From NCBI GenBank assembly GCA_947458305.1, contig CANGZO010000049.1, positions 1-11,717 of the forward strand: a stretch of DNA of 11,717 nt, in the 5' to 3' direction. Numbering within the stretch: position 1 is the stretch's first letter; every line of letters starts with the position of its first letter. The position numbers and the translations under genes are program-made. Below are positions 10,923 through 11,717 of this stretch, in pieces. The DNA comes from Comamonadaceae bacterium (GTDB lineage: Bacteria; Pseudomonadota; Gammaproteobacteria; Burkholderiales; Burkholderiaceae_C). The notes below the pieces were generated by a model, which saw nothing but the letters and a program-made list of their open reading frames with translations, made no database searches and was not told the origin of the DNA.

Positions 10923-11717
10923 ATGAAAAAAATTTTGCAACGAACAGCTCTGGCCGCAGGCCTGATGGCTGTGGGGTTTGGCGTACACGCCCAAACCATC
11001 ACACTCAAAGTGCATCACTTTTTGGGCCCACAGTCCATTCAACACACCACCATGCTGGGCGACTGGTGCAAGAACATTGCACGTGACTCCAACAACCGCC
11101 TGCAATGCCAAATTTTCCCCGCCATGCAATTGGGCGGCACCCCACCGCAGCTGTATGACCAAGCCAAGGATGGCGTGGCCGATGTGGTTTGGCACGTGGC
11201 CGGTTCATCAGCAGGTCGTTTCCCCAAGACACAGGTGTTTGAGTTGCCTTTCACCATGACCAACGCTGCAGCGACAAGCCGCGCCGCTTGGGACTTTGTG
11301 CAAAAGCACGCCATGGATGAACACAAGGATGTCAAGCTTTTGGCCGTTCATGTCCACGGCCCTGGTGTGATTTTCACCAAGGACAAGCAAGTCACCAAAA
11401 TGGAAGACTTCAAGGGCCTGAAATTGCGTGCACCTACAGCCAACGTCACCCGAATGCTGGCCAAGCTGGGCGCCACCCCCGTGGGTATGCCCGTGCCCCA
11501 AGTGCCTGAAGCCCTGTCCAAAGGTGTCATCGATGGCGCCGTGATCCCCTACGAAGTCGCCCCCGGCCTGAAGGTGCATGAACTGACCAAGTTCGCGGCG
11601 GAAACCGACAAGAGCTACCCGGCTCTGTACACCACCGTGTTTGTCATGCCCATGAACAAGGCCAAGTACGACTCGCTGCCCGCCGACTTGAAGGCCGTCA
11701 TCGACAAGAATTCTGGT
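10923..11717 (+). CDS. dctP: TRAP transporter periplasmic solute receptor (DctP family), 3' end missing
   Basis: 265 residues are visible and the frame is open to the window edge; family members have about 320-340. A signal peptide covers residues 1-23: MKKILQRT, a hydrophobic core, and a probable cleavage after VHA before Gln24. The mature part begins TITLKVHHFLGPQS, typical of DctP. LGGTPPQLYDQAKDGVADVVW at 70-90 and the motif FKGLKLRAPT at 163-172 follow, with Arg169 corresponding to the conserved arginine that pairs with the ligand carboxylate. The receptor feeds a DctQ-DctM membrane pair, expected to the right of the window. The ligand is some carboxylate; the neighbouring NagK-like hydrolase and MarR regulator suggest a keto, aromatic or related organic acid, which is inference. 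The ribosome site GGAG at 10911-10914 supports the ATG at 10923. Confidence 0.92.
   Translation, partial: MKKILQRTALAAGLMAVGFGVHAQTITLKVHHFLGPQSIQHTTMLGDWCKNIARDSNNRLQCQIFPAMQLGGTPPQLYDQAKDGVADVVWHVAGSSAGRFPKTQVFELPFTMTNAAATSRAAWDFVQKHAMDEHKDVKLLAVHVHGPGVIFTKDKQVTKMEDFKGLKLRAPTANVTRMLAKLGATPVGMPVPQVPEALSKGVIDGAVIPYEVAPGLKVHELTKFAAETDKSYPALYTTVFVMPMNKAKYDSLPADLKAVIDKNSG

Overview
The window looks like chromosomal DNA of a betaproteobacterium, most likely Burkholderiales and probably a Comamonadaceae relative. This rests on the moderately high GC, the style of the proteins and the gene set (SixA coupled to Ppk1, a NagK-like hydrolase next to a MarR regulator, a TRAP solute receptor). The genus is inference. 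No tRNA, rRNA, CRISPR array or insertion sequence was seen. Twelve genes are called; the last one runs off the right edge.

Positions 65-2746 form a compact plus-strand arsenate-resistance operon: an ArsJ-associated GAPDH, the ArsJ efflux permease and, unusually placed at the 3' end, an ArsR/SmtB repressor. The GAPDH makes 1-arseno-3-phosphoglycerate and ArsJ exports it. The repressor's cysteines lie near its C terminus.

Positions 2794-9071 form a phosphate/polyphosphate region. It holds ppx (exopolyphosphatase, plus strand), a small lysine-rich ribbon-helix-helix-like protein (plus), and a minus-strand series ppk1-sixA, an OlsB-like ornithine acyltransferase and a PhnZ-like HD-domain diiron oxygenase. 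Four 18-bp sites with the 7-4-7 layout of a PhoB box (two CTGTCAT-like heptamers, 11-bp period) lie upstream of ppx, ppk1, the olsB-like gene and the phnZ-like gene. In the ppk1 and phnZ-like cases a recognisable -10 follows exactly 10 bp later. The region therefore reads as a phosphate-starvation locus: polyphosphate turnover, a phosphorus-free membrane lipid and possibly oxidative release of phosphate from an organophosphonate. An arsenate-resistance operon beside it makes sense, because arsenate enters through phosphate transporters.

Positions 9142-11717 are catabolic. They hold an ABM-domain monooxygenase-like protein, a MarR-family regulator divergent from a fumarylpyruvate-hydrolase-like enzyme (NagK type), and the 5' part of a TRAP transporter periplasmic receptor (DctP) with a long, AT-rich, palindrome-containing leader.

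Most notable: the four-box Pho cluster including an orphan PhnZ-like oxygenase; a histone-tail-like ribbon-helix-helix protein with a palindrome over its promoter; a perfect 15-bp inverted repeat inside the ppx coding sequence; and a duplicated decapeptide at the ArsJ N terminus.
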